Below are positions 23,602 through 32,084 of a DNA stretch of 64,000 nt, in pieces; position 1 is the first letter of the stretch; each line of letters begins with the position of its first letter. Position numbers and translations under genes: made by a program. The notes beneath the pieces are model-generated. The model did not search any database and was not told the DNA's origin. It saw only the letters and a list, made by a program, of their open reading frames with translations. This stretch comes from Candidatus Sulfopaludibacter sp. SbA3 (lineage in GTDB: Bacteria > Acidobacteriota > Terriglobia > Bryobacterales > Bryobacteraceae): positions 1-64,000 of the forward strand of contig CAMDCN010000024.1 in NCBI GenBank assembly GCA_945890485.1, written 5' to 3'.

Positions 23602-24876
23602 TTACGGATTCACCGCGCGCAGCGTGCGGATGGCGCGCAAAGCTTCACTCGCCACTTCGGTATCCGGGTCCTTCGAAAGGCTATCGAGCATCGGCTCGCT
23701 CTCCCGGCTGCCACTGCGGCCGAGAATTAGCGAGAGGCTGAGCTTTTCCTGTTTGGTCGCGGCCGGAAACACCGGTGCGATGGCCGCCCGAATGGGTTCG
23801 TTTCGTACTAGCTCCGCGAGATAGGCCTCAGAAATTCCTTTCCACGCCTTCAGATTCAGAGTGTTCACGAGATAACGGAGTGGGTCGAACTCGCCCATGC
23901 CCACCTCGCCTAGCAGCGCTGCCCCGAAGGCCTGCGCCAAGCGTGCCCGCATTTTCGTCTCGCCTTCAAACTTGGCATGCAACAGTTCCCGGTCCTCGGC
24001 CCGCCCGAGCCGCGCTAAGCCCTCCGCCGCTCCGGCGCGCAGCGATTCGTCGGCGGAATCGAGCTGGACGGTGAACAACGGCCGGGATGCCTCGGAAGGA
24101 ATCTGCGACAGCGCACTGAGGGCGGCCCGCCGAACTTTGTCGTTGCGGGCCCGCTCGTAGGCCTCCCGCAGCGGAGAGACCGATTCCGGATTCTTCAGGA
24201 TGCCCACGGTTTCGAGGGCGGCCAGCTGCACCTTTTCGTCGAGGTCGCGCAACAGGTAGTGGATCTTCGGCGCGACGCTGATGTCGCGTATCTTCTCAAA
24301 GGCCACGAGCGCCTCGTAGATCACTTTGCTGTCTTTGGAGGCGAGCCCCGCGACCAGATCGTCGAGGGCAGCGCGGCCCCGCAGAACACCAATCGCGCGG
24401 GCGGCATTCGCCCGCGCCGGCAGGGGCCCGTTCCCGCTGACGAGCTTGCCGAGCGCCGCAATAATCTCCGGACGAGCCTCCACGTGTACCGGGACCACCT
24501 GGTCGTTCGTATCCGTCCACCGGCTCACCAACCGCGTGCCGGCTCTTTTCAAGGACCCGCTAAGCCCGCGTTCCCAATATCCCGGCAGGTAGAAATTCAC
24601 GACGCCGTCGGTGGCGCGAATCTGGATCTCTTCGTCGCTATCCGCCAGAGCTTGCGTTAAAGGCTCAAGGGAGGCCGGGCCGCCGATCGTCACCATCGTT
24701 CGTATGACGTCGCGTCGAACGTCTACATCTGGATCCTGCGCGTAGGGCAACAACTTCGGAATGCCCGCAGCGCCCTCTTTCGAAAGTGACTTAACGTATT
24801 TCTGACGTTCTTTGGGCGTCGAGGCTTGCGCCAGCAGCAGAGCCGGGCACAGGAGAGCGATCATCGCGAAGCGCAT
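23602..24876 (-). CDS. Exported HEAT-repeat protein
   Basis: A 424-residue protein with signal peptide MRFAMIALLCPALLLAQAS followed by an alpha-solenoid of about eight to ten HEAT/PBS-lyase-type repeats. Examples are DPDVDVRRDVIRTMVTIGGPASLEPLTQALADSDEEIQIRATDGV, ARANAARAIGVLRGRAALDDLVAGLASKD, and ESLRAGAAEGLARLGRAEDRELL. Such repeats are protein-binding scaffolds, and no enzyme motif is visible. ATG 24876 was chosen because the signal peptide begins there; nine residues upstream are open but polar. Gap to the next minus gene (mqnD) is about 30 bp, so co-transcription is possible. Confidence 0.83.
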   Translation of the reverse strand: MRFAMIALLCPALLLAQASTPKERQKYVKSLSKEGAAGIPKLLPYAQDPDVDVRRDVIRTMVTIGGPASLEPLTQALADSDEEIQIRATDGVVNFYLPGYWERGLSGSLKRAGTRLVSRWTDTNDQVVPVHVEARPEIIAALGKLVSGNGPLPARANAARAIGVLRGRAALDDLVAGLASKDSKVIYEALVAFEKIRDISVAPKIHYLLRDLDEKVQLAALETVGILKNPESVSPLREAYERARNDKVRRAALSALSQIPSEASRPLFTVQLDSADESLRAGAAEGLARLGRAEDRELLHAKFEGETKMRARLAQAFGAALLGEVGMGEFDPLRYLVNTLNLKAWKGISEAYLAELVRNEPIRAAIAPVFPAATKQEKLSLSLILGRSGSRESEPMLDSLSKDPDTEVASEALRAIRTLRAVNP

Positions 24877-24907
24877 ACCTGTAGGACGCTTCCCGCGGCC
24901 CAAAAGT

Positions 24908-25744
24908 CTACCGGATAAATTCGAGTTGGACGCGATTGGGGATCAACCCGATGTCGTGGCCCATATCGAGGAGCTGCTGGGCGGCTTTCGGAATCAGCTC
25001 GCCAGCGTCCACCGTGTAATGGTTCACGTACATGCCGACGAACTTCGTCGCCAAGTCGGTTTCCATATCGCGGGCAAACTGCATGGCGTAGGACAGCGCT
25101 TCCTCGTGATTGTCGAGGGCGTATTGAATGCTTTCCCGCATCAGGCGGCAGCTTTCTGTCCGCACTTCGGGAGAGAGGTCACGGCGCAACACGTTGCAAC
25201 CCAACGGCAGGGGCATGTTGTACGTTTTCTTCCACCATTTGCCAAGGTCGAGAATTTGATGGAAGCCGCCACGGGAGTAGGTGAGCTGCGCTTCGTGGAT
25301 GACGAGACCGGCGTCGGCCGCCCCGTCTTTAACGGCATCCAGAATTTTGTCGAATGGCACTTCCACGGGGATAAAATCCGGCTGGAAAATGCTCAACGTC
25401 AGGAATGCCGTCGTCATCTTACCAGGGATTGCGATCCGCTTGCCCTTCAGATCCGTGGCCGCCATCGGATGGTTCGACACAATCATTGGGCCGTAGCCAT
25501 CGCCAACGCTCGATCCGGAGGCCATGACAAAATACTTATCCGCCACATACGGGTAAGCATGATAGGAGATGGCGGTCAACTCGTACTCGCCGACCATCGC
25601 CTTTCGATTCAGGGTCTGGATGTCATCCAAAACATGCTTAAAGTTCACAAACTTGGAACGAATTTTCTTCGTTGCCAAGCCATAAAACATGTAGGCATCA
25701 TCCGAGTCCGGGCTGTGTGCGCAAACAACGTCCGTAACCGCCAT
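24908..25744 (-). CDS. mqnD: 1,4-dihydroxy-6-naphthoate synthase (futalosine pathway)
   Basis: A 278-residue periplasmic-binding-protein-fold enzyme. The start VVCAHSPDSDDAYMFYGLA matches the substrate-binding entry of MqnD (HSPDxDD-type). Later segments are YELTAISYHAYPYVADKYFVMASGSSVGDGYGPMIVS, KRIAIPGKMTTAFLTLSIF and VIHEAQLTYSRGGFHQILDLGKWWKKTYNMPLPLGCN. MqnD converts cyclic dehypoxanthinyl futalosine to dihydroxynaphthoate in the alternative menaquinone route. No mqnA, B, C or E gene is in the window, so the pathway would be dispersed. A role as the related MqnA is less likely because of the HSPD start. Confidence 0.85.
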   Translation of the reverse strand: MAVTDVVCAHSPDSDDAYMFYGLATKKIRSKFVNFKHVLDDIQTLNRKAMVGEYELTAISYHAYPYVADKYFVMASGSSVGDGYGPMIVSNHPMAATDLKGKRIAIPGKMTTAFLTLSIFQPDFIPVEVPFDKILDAVKDGAADAGLVIHEAQLTYSRGGFHQILDLGKWWKKTYNMPLPLGCNVLRRDLSPEVRTESCRLMRESIQYALDNHEEALSYAMQFARDMETDLATKFVGMYVNHYTVDAGELIPKAAQQLLDMGHDIGLIPNRVQLEFIR

Positions 25745-25787
25745 AGGGAACCTTCACTATAGCAAAAGGGCGGTTTACCCTACGAAA

Positions 25788-26216
25788 TTATTCCGCTTGA
25801 GAAGCTAATTCAAGCAGGGCCGGATGAATGTATTCGAGAGAATCTTCGAGTGCCACCAGTCCCGTTTTCGCCTGACCCATATCGCCGCTCCGGCCCATCA
25901 CCTCTAGAGCAAATGCCGCATGATAGGCAGCATCGGCGCCAAAGTTCGAGACCGACCCCTTCAAGCTATGGGCCGACCGTTGCAGCGCATCGGCATCGCC
26001 GGCAGCAACAGCGGCACGAATCTGCGAAACCAATGAAGGATACTCCTCAAGGAAAAGCTGTGCGACTTCCCGAAGAAGCTCTTCATCACCACCGAGGCGC
26101 TCCAACGCGACGGCACTGTTCAAGCGAACAAGTTGAGACGTAAACTCCACACAATGCTCCTCAGGACGCGGACGACTTCCGATTGCCGACTGGAGATCCG
26201 TCGCCCAGTATTTCAT
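25788..26216 (-). CDS. Stand-alone histidine phosphotransfer (Hpt) protein
   Basis: A 142-residue protein consisting of one Hpt four-helix bundle. The phospho-acceptor His83 lies in RSAHSLKGSVSNFGADAAYHAAFALE, the standard Hpt motif. The helix before it (GGDEELLREVAQLFLEEYPSLVSQIRAAVAAGDADALQ) is the usual first half of the domain. It would carry phosphoryl groups between a hybrid kinase and a response regulator in the cytosol. No hybrid kinase or receiver adjoins it. The first 20 residues are unlike the domain and may be a linker. Confidence 0.9.
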   Translation of the reverse strand: MKYWATDLQSAIGSRPRPEEHCVEFTSQLVRLNSAVALERLGGDEELLREVAQLFLEEYPSLVSQIRAAVAAGDADALQRSAHSLKGSVSNFGADAAYHAAFALEVMGRSGDMGQAKTGLVALEDSLEYIHPALLELASQAE

Positions 26217-26295
26217 TTCGGCCTATCGTCATGATTCTTGAACATTATCCGGTCGAGCACAACCCCCACCGTAACCGAATGGCAGCGACTCGCGA

Positions 26296-26844
26296 ATGTT
26301 CAGCATGAACCTCCTGCTACCCTTCCTTACCATCGCCCTGGCCGGCTCCGCTTTGGCCGCGCCACCGGCCGTCGGGCAGATTGCTCCCGACTTCACACTC
26401 ACCTCGCTCGACGGCCGCCCGACCAAGCTGTCCTCCGTTCTGGCCGATGGCCCGGTGGTCCTGATCGTCCTCCGCGGCTTTCCTGGATATCAATGCCCGC
26501 TCTGCAACCGTCAGGTGCAAGACCTCGTCCAGAACGCCGAAGGATTCGCCAAGGCTGGACGGCGAGTGGTGCTGGTCTACCCTGGCCCCGGCGCTGACGT
26601 CGCCAAACGCGCCGAGGAGTTCGCCGCCGACAAGAAATTGCCTGCGCACTTCACTATGGTGCTCGATCCGGACTATACCTTCACCAAGCAATACGAATTA
26701 CGTTGGGAGGCCAAGAACGAAACGGCCTACCCCTCCGCGTTCCTCCTCGACCGCACTGGCAAAATAACCTTCGCCAAAATCAGCAACTCTCACGGAGGCC
26801 GCGCTTCGGCCAAGGAACTGCTTACTGCTGCGGCTCCTCAGTAG
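26296..26844 (+). CDS. Exported peroxiredoxin/redoxin-family protein
   Basis: A 182-residue protein with a signal peptide (MNLLLPFLTIALAGSALAAPP) and an AhpC/TSA-type thioredoxin fold. VGQIAPDFTLTSLDGRPTKLSSVLADGPVVLIVLRGFPGYQCPLCNRQVQDL carries C67-P-L-C70, the peroxidatic Cys in the place of the usual PxxxTxxC and a resolving Cys two residues later. It ends with FLLDRTGKITFAKIS. It likely reduces peroxides or disulfides outside the cytoplasm. ATG 26296 or 26305 are both possible starts. The 3' end overlaps the convergent propeller gene by 23 bp. Confidence 0.85.
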   Translation: MFSMNLLLPFLTIALAGSALAAPPAVGQIAPDFTLTSLDGRPTKLSSVLADGPVVLIVLRGFPGYQCPLCNRQVQDLVQNAEGFAKAGRRVVLVYPGPGADVAKRAEEFAADKKLPAHFTMVLDPDYTFTKQYELRWEAKNETAYPSAFLLDRTGKITFAKISNSHGGRASAKELLTAAAPQ

Positions 26845-27904
26845 GATCCACCAGCCGATCGACCGCCATGGTGTAGATCACCATCTTGCCGTGGCGGTCA
26901 GTCTGGAAGAAGATGCGCTGGGAGTTTGGCGCGAACGTAGGATTCGCCAATCGGGCATCCGAGCATTTATGCTCGCAAACGGTGAGTTCTCGCCGCACCG
27001 TTCGCAGCAACAGCAACAACGTCGGCTGCGCTTTGCTCGCGCATGCCCCCAGAAACACTGAGGCGTCTCCGTTGGGCGCGAACCGGACGAACTGGCTGGT
27101 TTTCGACAGCAGCACATCCACATTTGAATCTGGCGCAAGTTCGCGCATCTCGTTCAGCCGGCCCTCGCCTTCGGGCTTGTGCAGGTACAAGATCGCCCGG
27201 CCATCGGGAGACCACTGCGCTTCGAGCACTTGGCCGGGTGGCGTTTTCAATTCCCGATTTTCGCGGCCATCAAAACTGGCGAGCCATAAGGCTCCGTCTC
27301 GGACGTAGAAGAGCCCGGCCCGCTTCGGCCGAACCCCAACTTCGGTTAGCGTCCCTTCAAACTCGGCCACGGTGTGCGCAACCGGCTTGCCGGTGGGCAA
27401 GAACCGAAGCCGCGTCCGGTCACCGGCTTTCTCGGCGTAGACCGCGTTGAAGCCATCTTCGGATACGCTCAACTTCCGCGCGCTTTCCGTCAACTCGGCG
27501 AGTTGCCGCTCCCGCAGACTGCCGAGATTAATCTGCAGCAAACGGCGGCCATCGATGGCGTACAGCCAGCGATCGTTGCCAGCCAACGTCATCGTCTCCG
27601 GTTCGAGCGCTGTCAACTCGGTCAACTGCCGCGTCTTTCCGGTCTTCACATCGATCCGGTAGGCCTGCATGCCTTGGCCACGATCGGACGCGCATATCAA
27701 AAACTCAGCGCGCTTGGAGACCGTGCGGCCCGTGTTCGAGGGCAGGATGCTCTCGTGACTTGGATTGGTGAGGCGGACGACCTCAAACTCCGTTGTCGGA
27801 TCGAGAAACCTCTGGCGGTCGCCCTCCGCCTCTTGACCCTTGCCCGTCGCGGCGAGGATGGGCCGCGCGCTCATCAAGGCGAGGAACGCGCGGCGAGGAA
27901 ACAT
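26822..27904 (-). CDS. Exported TolB-like beta-propeller protein, oligogalacturonate-lyase-like
   Basis: A 360-residue protein with a Tat-like leader (MFPRRAFLALMSARPILAA). TolB/WD-like blades follow: VVRLTNPSHESILPSNTGRTVSKRAEFLICASDRG, then AYRIDVKTGKTRQLTELTAL, SPDGRAILYLHKPEG and a last blade ANPTFAPNSQRIFFQTDRHGKMVIYTMAV. The start (SHESILPS, ASDRGQGMQAYRID) and the HPTF/SDR-type end resemble the oligogalacturonate lyase family of seven-bladed propellers, but the metal-binding His set is not clearly complete, so only the fold is called. Catalysis on pectin-like sugars is a guess. The DUF3500 gene upstream ends 19 bp before this start. Confidence 0.72.
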   Translation of the reverse strand: MFPRRAFLALMSARPILAATGKGQEAEGDRQRFLDPTTEFEVVRLTNPSHESILPSNTGRTVSKRAEFLICASDRGQGMQAYRIDVKTGKTRQLTELTALEPETMTLAGNDRWLYAIDGRRLLQINLGSLRERQLAELTESARKLSVSEDGFNAVYAEKAGDRTRLRFLPTGKPVAHTVAEFEGTLTEVGVRPKRAGLFYVRDGALWLASFDGRENRELKTPPGQVLEAQWSPDGRAILYLHKPEGEGRLNEMRELAPDSNVDVLLSKTSQFVRFAPNGDASVFLGACASKAQPTLLLLLRTVRRELTVCEHKCSDARLANPTFAPNSQRIFFQTDRHGKMVIYTMAVDRLVDPTEEPQQ

Positions 27905-27923
27905 AGTTTTAGTTTAGCGTGGC

Positions 27924-28949
27924 TTACTTGCTATGGCTCGCTTGCACGTGGTCGCCGAGCAAATCGTAACCAAAGTCACCTGCCAGATCGCGCCAAACCG
28001 AGTGGACGTGATTGTTGTTGTTCTGCGTGTTGTCGTACTCGACCAGGAACGTCGGCCCCTGGACGCGATAGTAGTGGCCTTCGCCTTTGCCCGCGGCACC
28101 GGCCCAGGCAAAGTACAGGTTATTGCCCGCCGCCTTAATCTGCGCGGCGCGCGTAGCGGCGGCCTGCTCTGGAACGTTCGCGGCGTACTCGTCGAGCAAC
28201 GCAGCCAGTAACTCGCGCTGCTTCGCCGTCATCTTCGTGGCCGAAAGCCCGTTGGGCTGGCCCTTCAACGCGGCCTTGCGATCGGCCATGGTGAAGATGT
28301 CTTTGTACGCGGTCTCCGAGACGACGGCCGTCTTCAACTGCTCCGGCGTCAACGATACACGCACTGCGCGACCGAGATCCTCTTCCCGGCCCAACACCCG
28401 CAGACCCTTCCGCGGCCCTTCCTTGATCTCGGCCGGATTGGTGCCGAAGAACATGGGGCTTGAAGCAACGCGGTTTTTAACGATCGTCCAGTTCAACGCC
28501 AAGTGGTGGCCTTCGACGCGGTACGCCCACGTGCCATTCTCGGACGGGGTGCCGAAAATCGAGAAGAAATACTGCTCCGGATCGCGGCGACCGGTGGTGT
28601 CCTTCTCCATCTGGCGCAAGATATCCTCAAGGCTCATAATGCTCGTGGCTTTGATATAGCCCTGTTGCGAAAGGCCGGCGCTGAGCAGTGCATGCGCCAG
28701 AGCGCGCTGCTCATGGCCCATTTGTTTGAGCGGCAGACCTTTGCGGACTTTCGGGATGAAGTGCCAGTTCAGGCGTTCATCATCTTCAAACGAAAAGACC
28801 GCTTTACTGCGCTGGTCGGCGGACAAGGAAGCCAGCAACGCGTTGGCGGTGTCGGACATGACGCGCGGCGTCTGCGTCCGATAGCTGGCGGCAACAAGCA
28901 GGAGTGCCGCACCGGAGGCGGCGAACAATCGCAGGTGGTTCGAATTCAT
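27924..28949 (-). CDS. DUF3500-domain exported protein
   Basis: A 341-residue protein with an N-terminal signal segment (LRLFAASGAALLLVAASY) and the DUF3500 pattern. ANALLASLSADQRSKAVFSFEDDERLNWHFIPKVRKGLPLKQMGHEQRALAHALLSAGLS comes first, then FFSIFGTPSENGTWAYRVEGHHLALNWTIV and, near the end, GEGHYYRVQGPTFLVEYDNTQNNNNHVHSVWRDLAGDFG. Conserved His, Asp and Trp residues in the last segment suggest a metal or substrate site, but the function of the family is unknown. It lies 37 bp after the M23 peptidase gene and before the propeller gene on the same strand, so a three-gene transcript is plausible. Confidence 0.9.
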   Translation of the reverse strand: MNSNHLRLFAASGAALLLVAASYRTQTPRVMSDTANALLASLSADQRSKAVFSFEDDERLNWHFIPKVRKGLPLKQMGHEQRALAHALLSAGLSQQGYIKATSIMSLEDILRQMEKDTTGRRDPEQYFFSIFGTPSENGTWAYRVEGHHLALNWTIVKNRVASSPMFFGTNPAEIKEGPRKGLRVLGREEDLGRAVRVSLTPEQLKTAVVSETAYKDIFTMADRKAALKGQPNGLSATKMTAKQRELLAALLDEYAANVPEQAAATRAAQIKAAGNNLYFAWAGAAGKGEGHYYRVQGPTFLVEYDNTQNNNNHVHSVWRDLAGDFGYDLLGDHVQASHSK

Positions 28950-28985
28950 CGCAAGAGGGCCCTTCTACAACCCTCGATGATTCTA

Positions 28986-29876
28986 TTAGAAAGGAAGGTC
29001 CTTTTGCACGGTGGGGCTCAACACGAGCGACTTGGCGAGATATTTGTACGGATTCACCGGCGCCCCGCCCTGCCGTACTTCGTAGTGGAGGTGCGGCGAA
29101 GTCGCCCGGCCCGTGCCACCGCTGCGCGCTATCGTCTGGCCGCGGCGAACTTCCTGGCCTGGAATGACGTCAAACGAGGAAAGATGCGCGTAGTAGGTCT
29201 CAACGCCGCCGCCGTGCGAGACGACAATCAGCTTTCCATATGCCCCGCTCCACTGCGCGGTCTTCACGATGCCATCGGCAGCGACTTTAATTGGCGTACC
29301 GGTGGAGCACGAGATATCGACGCCGGAGTGGAAGGCAGAGCCCCCGGTGAAGGGATCTGACCGCGAACCGAACGAACTCAACAAGCGGCCATTGGTCGGC
29401 CAGATGCTCGGAACTACATTTTGCTGCCACATCTGATTGATGCGGCGCGTGGCCGGGTTGAACAGGCGCGTCGAGCGGAGCAAGTCGTACTGCTCGATCG
29501 ATTCCTGGAAGGTGGGCATCAACTTGCCCTCGGACGCTACAGACACCGGACCGTCCATCCGTTCCTTGATGCCGTAGGCCATCGAAACTTCCGAAGCCAA
29601 CATTTGCAGCGTCGCCAGTTGTTCTTTCGTCTGCTCGGTGGAGCGCTGCAGATCCTGATACCGCTTCTGCAGGGTGGAAACTTCGTCCCGCAAGTTGTTG
29701 TAATTCGTAACCTTCCACGCCATGCGCGCGTAGGAAGTGATGAATCCGGTCACCGTAAAGCATCCGATCACCGCTAGCGCCAGAACGGTATACAACACCG
29801 TATGGGAGAGGTGCACCCGGCGCAGGCGGCCGTGGACGGAGTGGGCGATTACGACAACGAAATGTGGCTGTTTCAT
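28986..29876 (-). CDS. M23-family peptidoglycan endopeptidase, membrane-anchored
   Basis: A 296-residue LytM/M23 metallopeptidase. A cytoplasmic tail is followed by one membrane segment near 27-47 (VLYTVLALAVIGCFTVTGFI), a coiled coil near 58-95 (NNLRDEVSTLQKRYQDLQRSTEQTKEQLATLQ), and the zinc domain with HSGVDI, YYAHLSSFDV and HLHYEVRQGGAPVNPYKYL. All expected zinc and catalytic residues (H-x3-D, H-x-H) are visible, so it should be an active cell-wall hydrolase or MepM-like endopeptidase in the periplasm. Its position 108 bp after the sulfatase stop, past an inverted repeat, suggests a separate promoter. Confidence 0.92.
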   Translation of the reverse strand: MKQPHFVVVIAHSVHGRLRRVHLSHTVLYTVLALAVIGCFTVTGFITSYARMAWKVTNYNNLRDEVSTLQKRYQDLQRSTEQTKEQLATLQMLASEVSMAYGIKERMDGPVSVASEGKLMPTFQESIEQYDLLRSTRLFNPATRRINQMWQQNVVPSIWPTNGRLLSSFGSRSDPFTGGSAFHSGVDISCSTGTPIKVAADGIVKTAQWSGAYGKLIVVSHGGGVETYYAHLSSFDVIPGQEVRRGQTIARSGGTGRATSPHLHYEVRQGGAPVNPYKYLAKSLVLSPTVQKDLPF

Positions 29877-29958
29877 GCTCGACTATGCTTCGGACGCATG
29901 AGACACGCTTGGGTAGGGTTGACCCAGGACGTGTGTCGCATTTCCGACCGTATCATCG

Positions 29959-29983
29959 TTTTGCCTCCCCCGTCAAGGCAAAA
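29959..29983. terminator. Inverted repeat downstream of the sulfatase gene
   Basis: TTTTGCCT (29959-29966) and AGGCAAAA (29976-29983) with a 9-nt loop lie directly after the sulfatase stop (minus strand). A second, imperfect repeat lies at about 29902-29937 (GACACGCTTGGGT / ACCCAGGACGTGTGTC). One or both may end the sulfatase transcript; neither has a T-run on the minus strand. Confidence 0.4.
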
Positions 29984-29984
29984 G

Positions 29985-31307
29985 CTATAGTCTTATCGGC
30001 CAGCCTGGGGCAGACGGAGGCAGAAAATCGTACGTCTTCTCCATCCATTCGCCCAGTTTTTTCTGAAGGTCCAGCCGGATGGCGGCGTGCGCTGGGCTGT
30101 CCGCCAGATTCTGAAACTCGTCGGGATCGGCGGCTAAGTCGTATAGTTCCACCATCGGGCGCGCCGGCTGTACCAATCGGCCGTGAGCGGGTGACAGCTT
30201 TCCCTTTCGCGCCAAGTCCTGATAGCTCTTCCAAGTCAGGCTGTCGGCCAGATCCCACGCCGGGCGGTAAGGGAAATGCGGCGCCGCGTTAAATATGAGT
30301 TTGAATTGCCCGGTCCGGATGCTGCGAATGGGATCGAAGTTGTCGTGCCAGTTGCGCTCGCTGAAGACGGATTCCCGCTTCTGATAGCTCGACCCATCCA
30401 GCAAACCTCGGAAGCTTTGCCCCTGCATTTTGGCCGGTACCGGCGCACCCGCGAGGTCGAGCCAAGTAGCCGGCAGGTCAACGTGCGAAATCAACTCCGG
30501 ACGAACCACGCCCTTCGCCTTCCCCGGCCAATGGACGATGAGAGGCACGTTGAGACCGGGATCGTAACAGGTGCCCTTCGCCCCCGGGAACGGCATGCCG
30601 TTGTCGCCGGTGAAGAACACGATGGTGTTGTCCGCCAATCCGCGGGACTCGAGCAGACTCAGGAGTTGGCCACATTCGGCGTCCATCCGTGCGATGAAGT
30701 CCGCGTACATTCCCAGATCCTCGCGAATCTCGGGCGTATCCGGCAGAAACTTTGGCACGCGCACCTTGGCGCGGTCATGCGGGGGATCGAACGCCTTCGG
30801 CACGTACGGCCGATGCGGATCCGTAAACCCGACGTGCAGAAAAAATGGCTTGTTCGCCGGCCGCTGATCGAAGAACTCTGCAAACGGGGCGTTTTTGGCC
30901 GCGCGATAGAAGTCAAACCGCCGATTGAACTCGTCGCCCTGATGCACCTTGCGATAGGCCCCGGTATGGTAGCCGCGTTCTTTCAGCACTTCGAGAAACG
31001 TCTTCTCCCATGGCGGCATTGGCGTGTGTAGCCGCGAGGTGCCCGTGGTGTGAGGAGTGCACCCGGTAAAAATAGCCGATCGGTTGGGGCTGCACTGCGG
31101 AGACGCAACAAAGCAATTAGTGAACCGGGCGCCGCGCGAGGCCAATCGATCCAGATTCGGTGTTTTGATGTTTGCGTTTCCGTAGCAACCCAGATCGGCG
31201 GCCGTATGATCGTCGGAAAACAGGAAAACGATGTTCGGCGGAGGCGGAGGCGCCTGCGCCATAGCCGCCGTCATACTGAAAAACCCGCGTCGCGTTAGAC
31301 CGTTCAT
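29985..31307 (-). CDS. Type I sulfatase, Tat-exported
   Basis: A 440-residue sulfatase with a twin-Arg leader (LTRRGFFSMTAAMAQA). The metal site opens with IVFLFSDDHTA (Asp32-Asp33). The formylglycine signature C72-S-P-N-R with following SAIFTGCTPHTTG tells that Cys72 is converted to formylglycine by an FGE-type enzyme. TDPHRPYVPK, FFTGDNGMPFPGAKGTCYDPG and the C-terminal MVELYDLAADPDEFQNLAD complete the fold. It would remove sulfate from a sugar or aryl ester in the periplasm; substrate unknown. The ATG at 31307 was chosen for the leader; a longer open frame to 31430 overlaps the divergent SDR gene. No maturase gene is in the window. Confidence 0.9.
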   Translation of the reverse strand: MNGLTRRGFFSMTAAMAQAPPPPPNIVFLFSDDHTAADLGCYGNANIKTPNLDRLASRGARFTNCFVASPQCSPNRSAIFTGCTPHTTGTSRLHTPMPPWEKTFLEVLKERGYHTGAYRKVHQGDEFNRRFDFYRAAKNAPFAEFFDQRPANKPFFLHVGFTDPHRPYVPKAFDPPHDRAKVRVPKFLPDTPEIREDLGMYADFIARMDAECGQLLSLLESRGLADNTIVFFTGDNGMPFPGAKGTCYDPGLNVPLIVHWPGKAKGVVRPELISHVDLPATWLDLAGAPVPAKMQGQSFRGLLDGSSYQKRESVFSERNWHDNFDPIRSIRTGQFKLIFNAAPHFPYRPAWDLADSLTWKSYQDLARKGKLSPAHGRLVQPARPMVELYDLAADPDEFQNLADSPAHAAIRLDLQKKLGEWMEKTYDFLPPSAPGWPIRL

Positions 31308-31331
31308 CAGCGAACAGGATAGCGTAGTAAG

Positions 31332-32084
31332 ATGCAGATCGATCTCACCGGCCGGAACGCTATCGTTACCGGCGGCGCCAATGGCATTGGCCGCGCCATG
31401 GCGCAAACGCTCGCCGCCTGTGGAGCGCAAGTTACTATCTTCGACCTCGATTCCGCTCCGCCCGTCGACGTTACGGACCGCGCCAGCTTGGAGGCCGCCT
31501 TTTCCGCCGGCCCCGCACCCGATATTGTGATGATCAACGCGGGCACCGCGTTCATCCGGCCAATCCCCGAAACGACCCGCGAAGTCTGGGACAAGACCAT
31601 CGCCCTGAACCTGACCGCCGCGTTTGAAACCCTGCAGGCCGCCGCTGCCCGCATGCGCGCCGCCGGAAAGCCGGGCGCGATCGTGATCACCGCCTCCACG
31701 AACTCATACGACGGCGAGGAGAACCTCATCGCCTATAACGCCACCAAAGCCGGCGTCCTCGGCATCGTCCACACAGCGGCGAACGAACTCGGCCCGTATG
31801 GCATTCGCGTCAACGCCGTGAACCCCGGCCTGATCCGCACCCGTCTGACGGCGGATTCGTTCAACACGGAAGCCGTGATCAAAGAGTATTTCCGCGCCAT
31901 CCCGATGGGCCGCGGCGGCGAACCGGAGGAAGTCGCCAAGACGGCCGTCTTCCTGGCGAGCGACTGGGCCAGCTACATTACCGGCGCAACGCTGCTGGTT
32001 GACGGCGGACAGATGGCCTGCAAATTCGGCCCCTGGCGCGATAGCGAAGCGGAGTTCGTCGACGGCCGCTGGCAGCGGCGTTAA
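31332..32084 (+). CDS. Short-chain dehydrogenase/reductase
   Basis: A 250-residue classical SDR. The NAD(P) site is NAIVTGGANGIGRAMAQ near 9-25; the cofactor-acid position is DLDSA, favouring NAD. A shortened second strand follows, then the active site ITASTNSYDGEENLIAYNATKAG with Ser, Tyr and Lys. It ends VNPGLIRTRL and ITGATLLVDGGQM. It starts 24 bp from the divergent sulfatase and its 3' end overlaps the convergent second sulfatase by 4 bp. A role in sugar or alcohol oxidation alongside the sulfatases is possible, but the substrate cannot be read. Confidence 0.9.
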   Translation: MQIDLTGRNAIVTGGANGIGRAMAQTLAACGAQVTIFDLDSAPPVDVTDRASLEAAFSAGPAPDIVMINAGTAFIRPIPETTREVWDKTIALNLTAAFETLQAAAARMRAAGKPGAIVITASTNSYDGEENLIAYNATKAGVLGIVHTAANELGPYGIRVNAVNPGLIRTRLTADSFNTEAVIKEYFRAIPMGRGGEPEEVAKTAVFLASDWASYITGATLLVDGGQMACKFGPWRDSEAEFVDGRWQRR

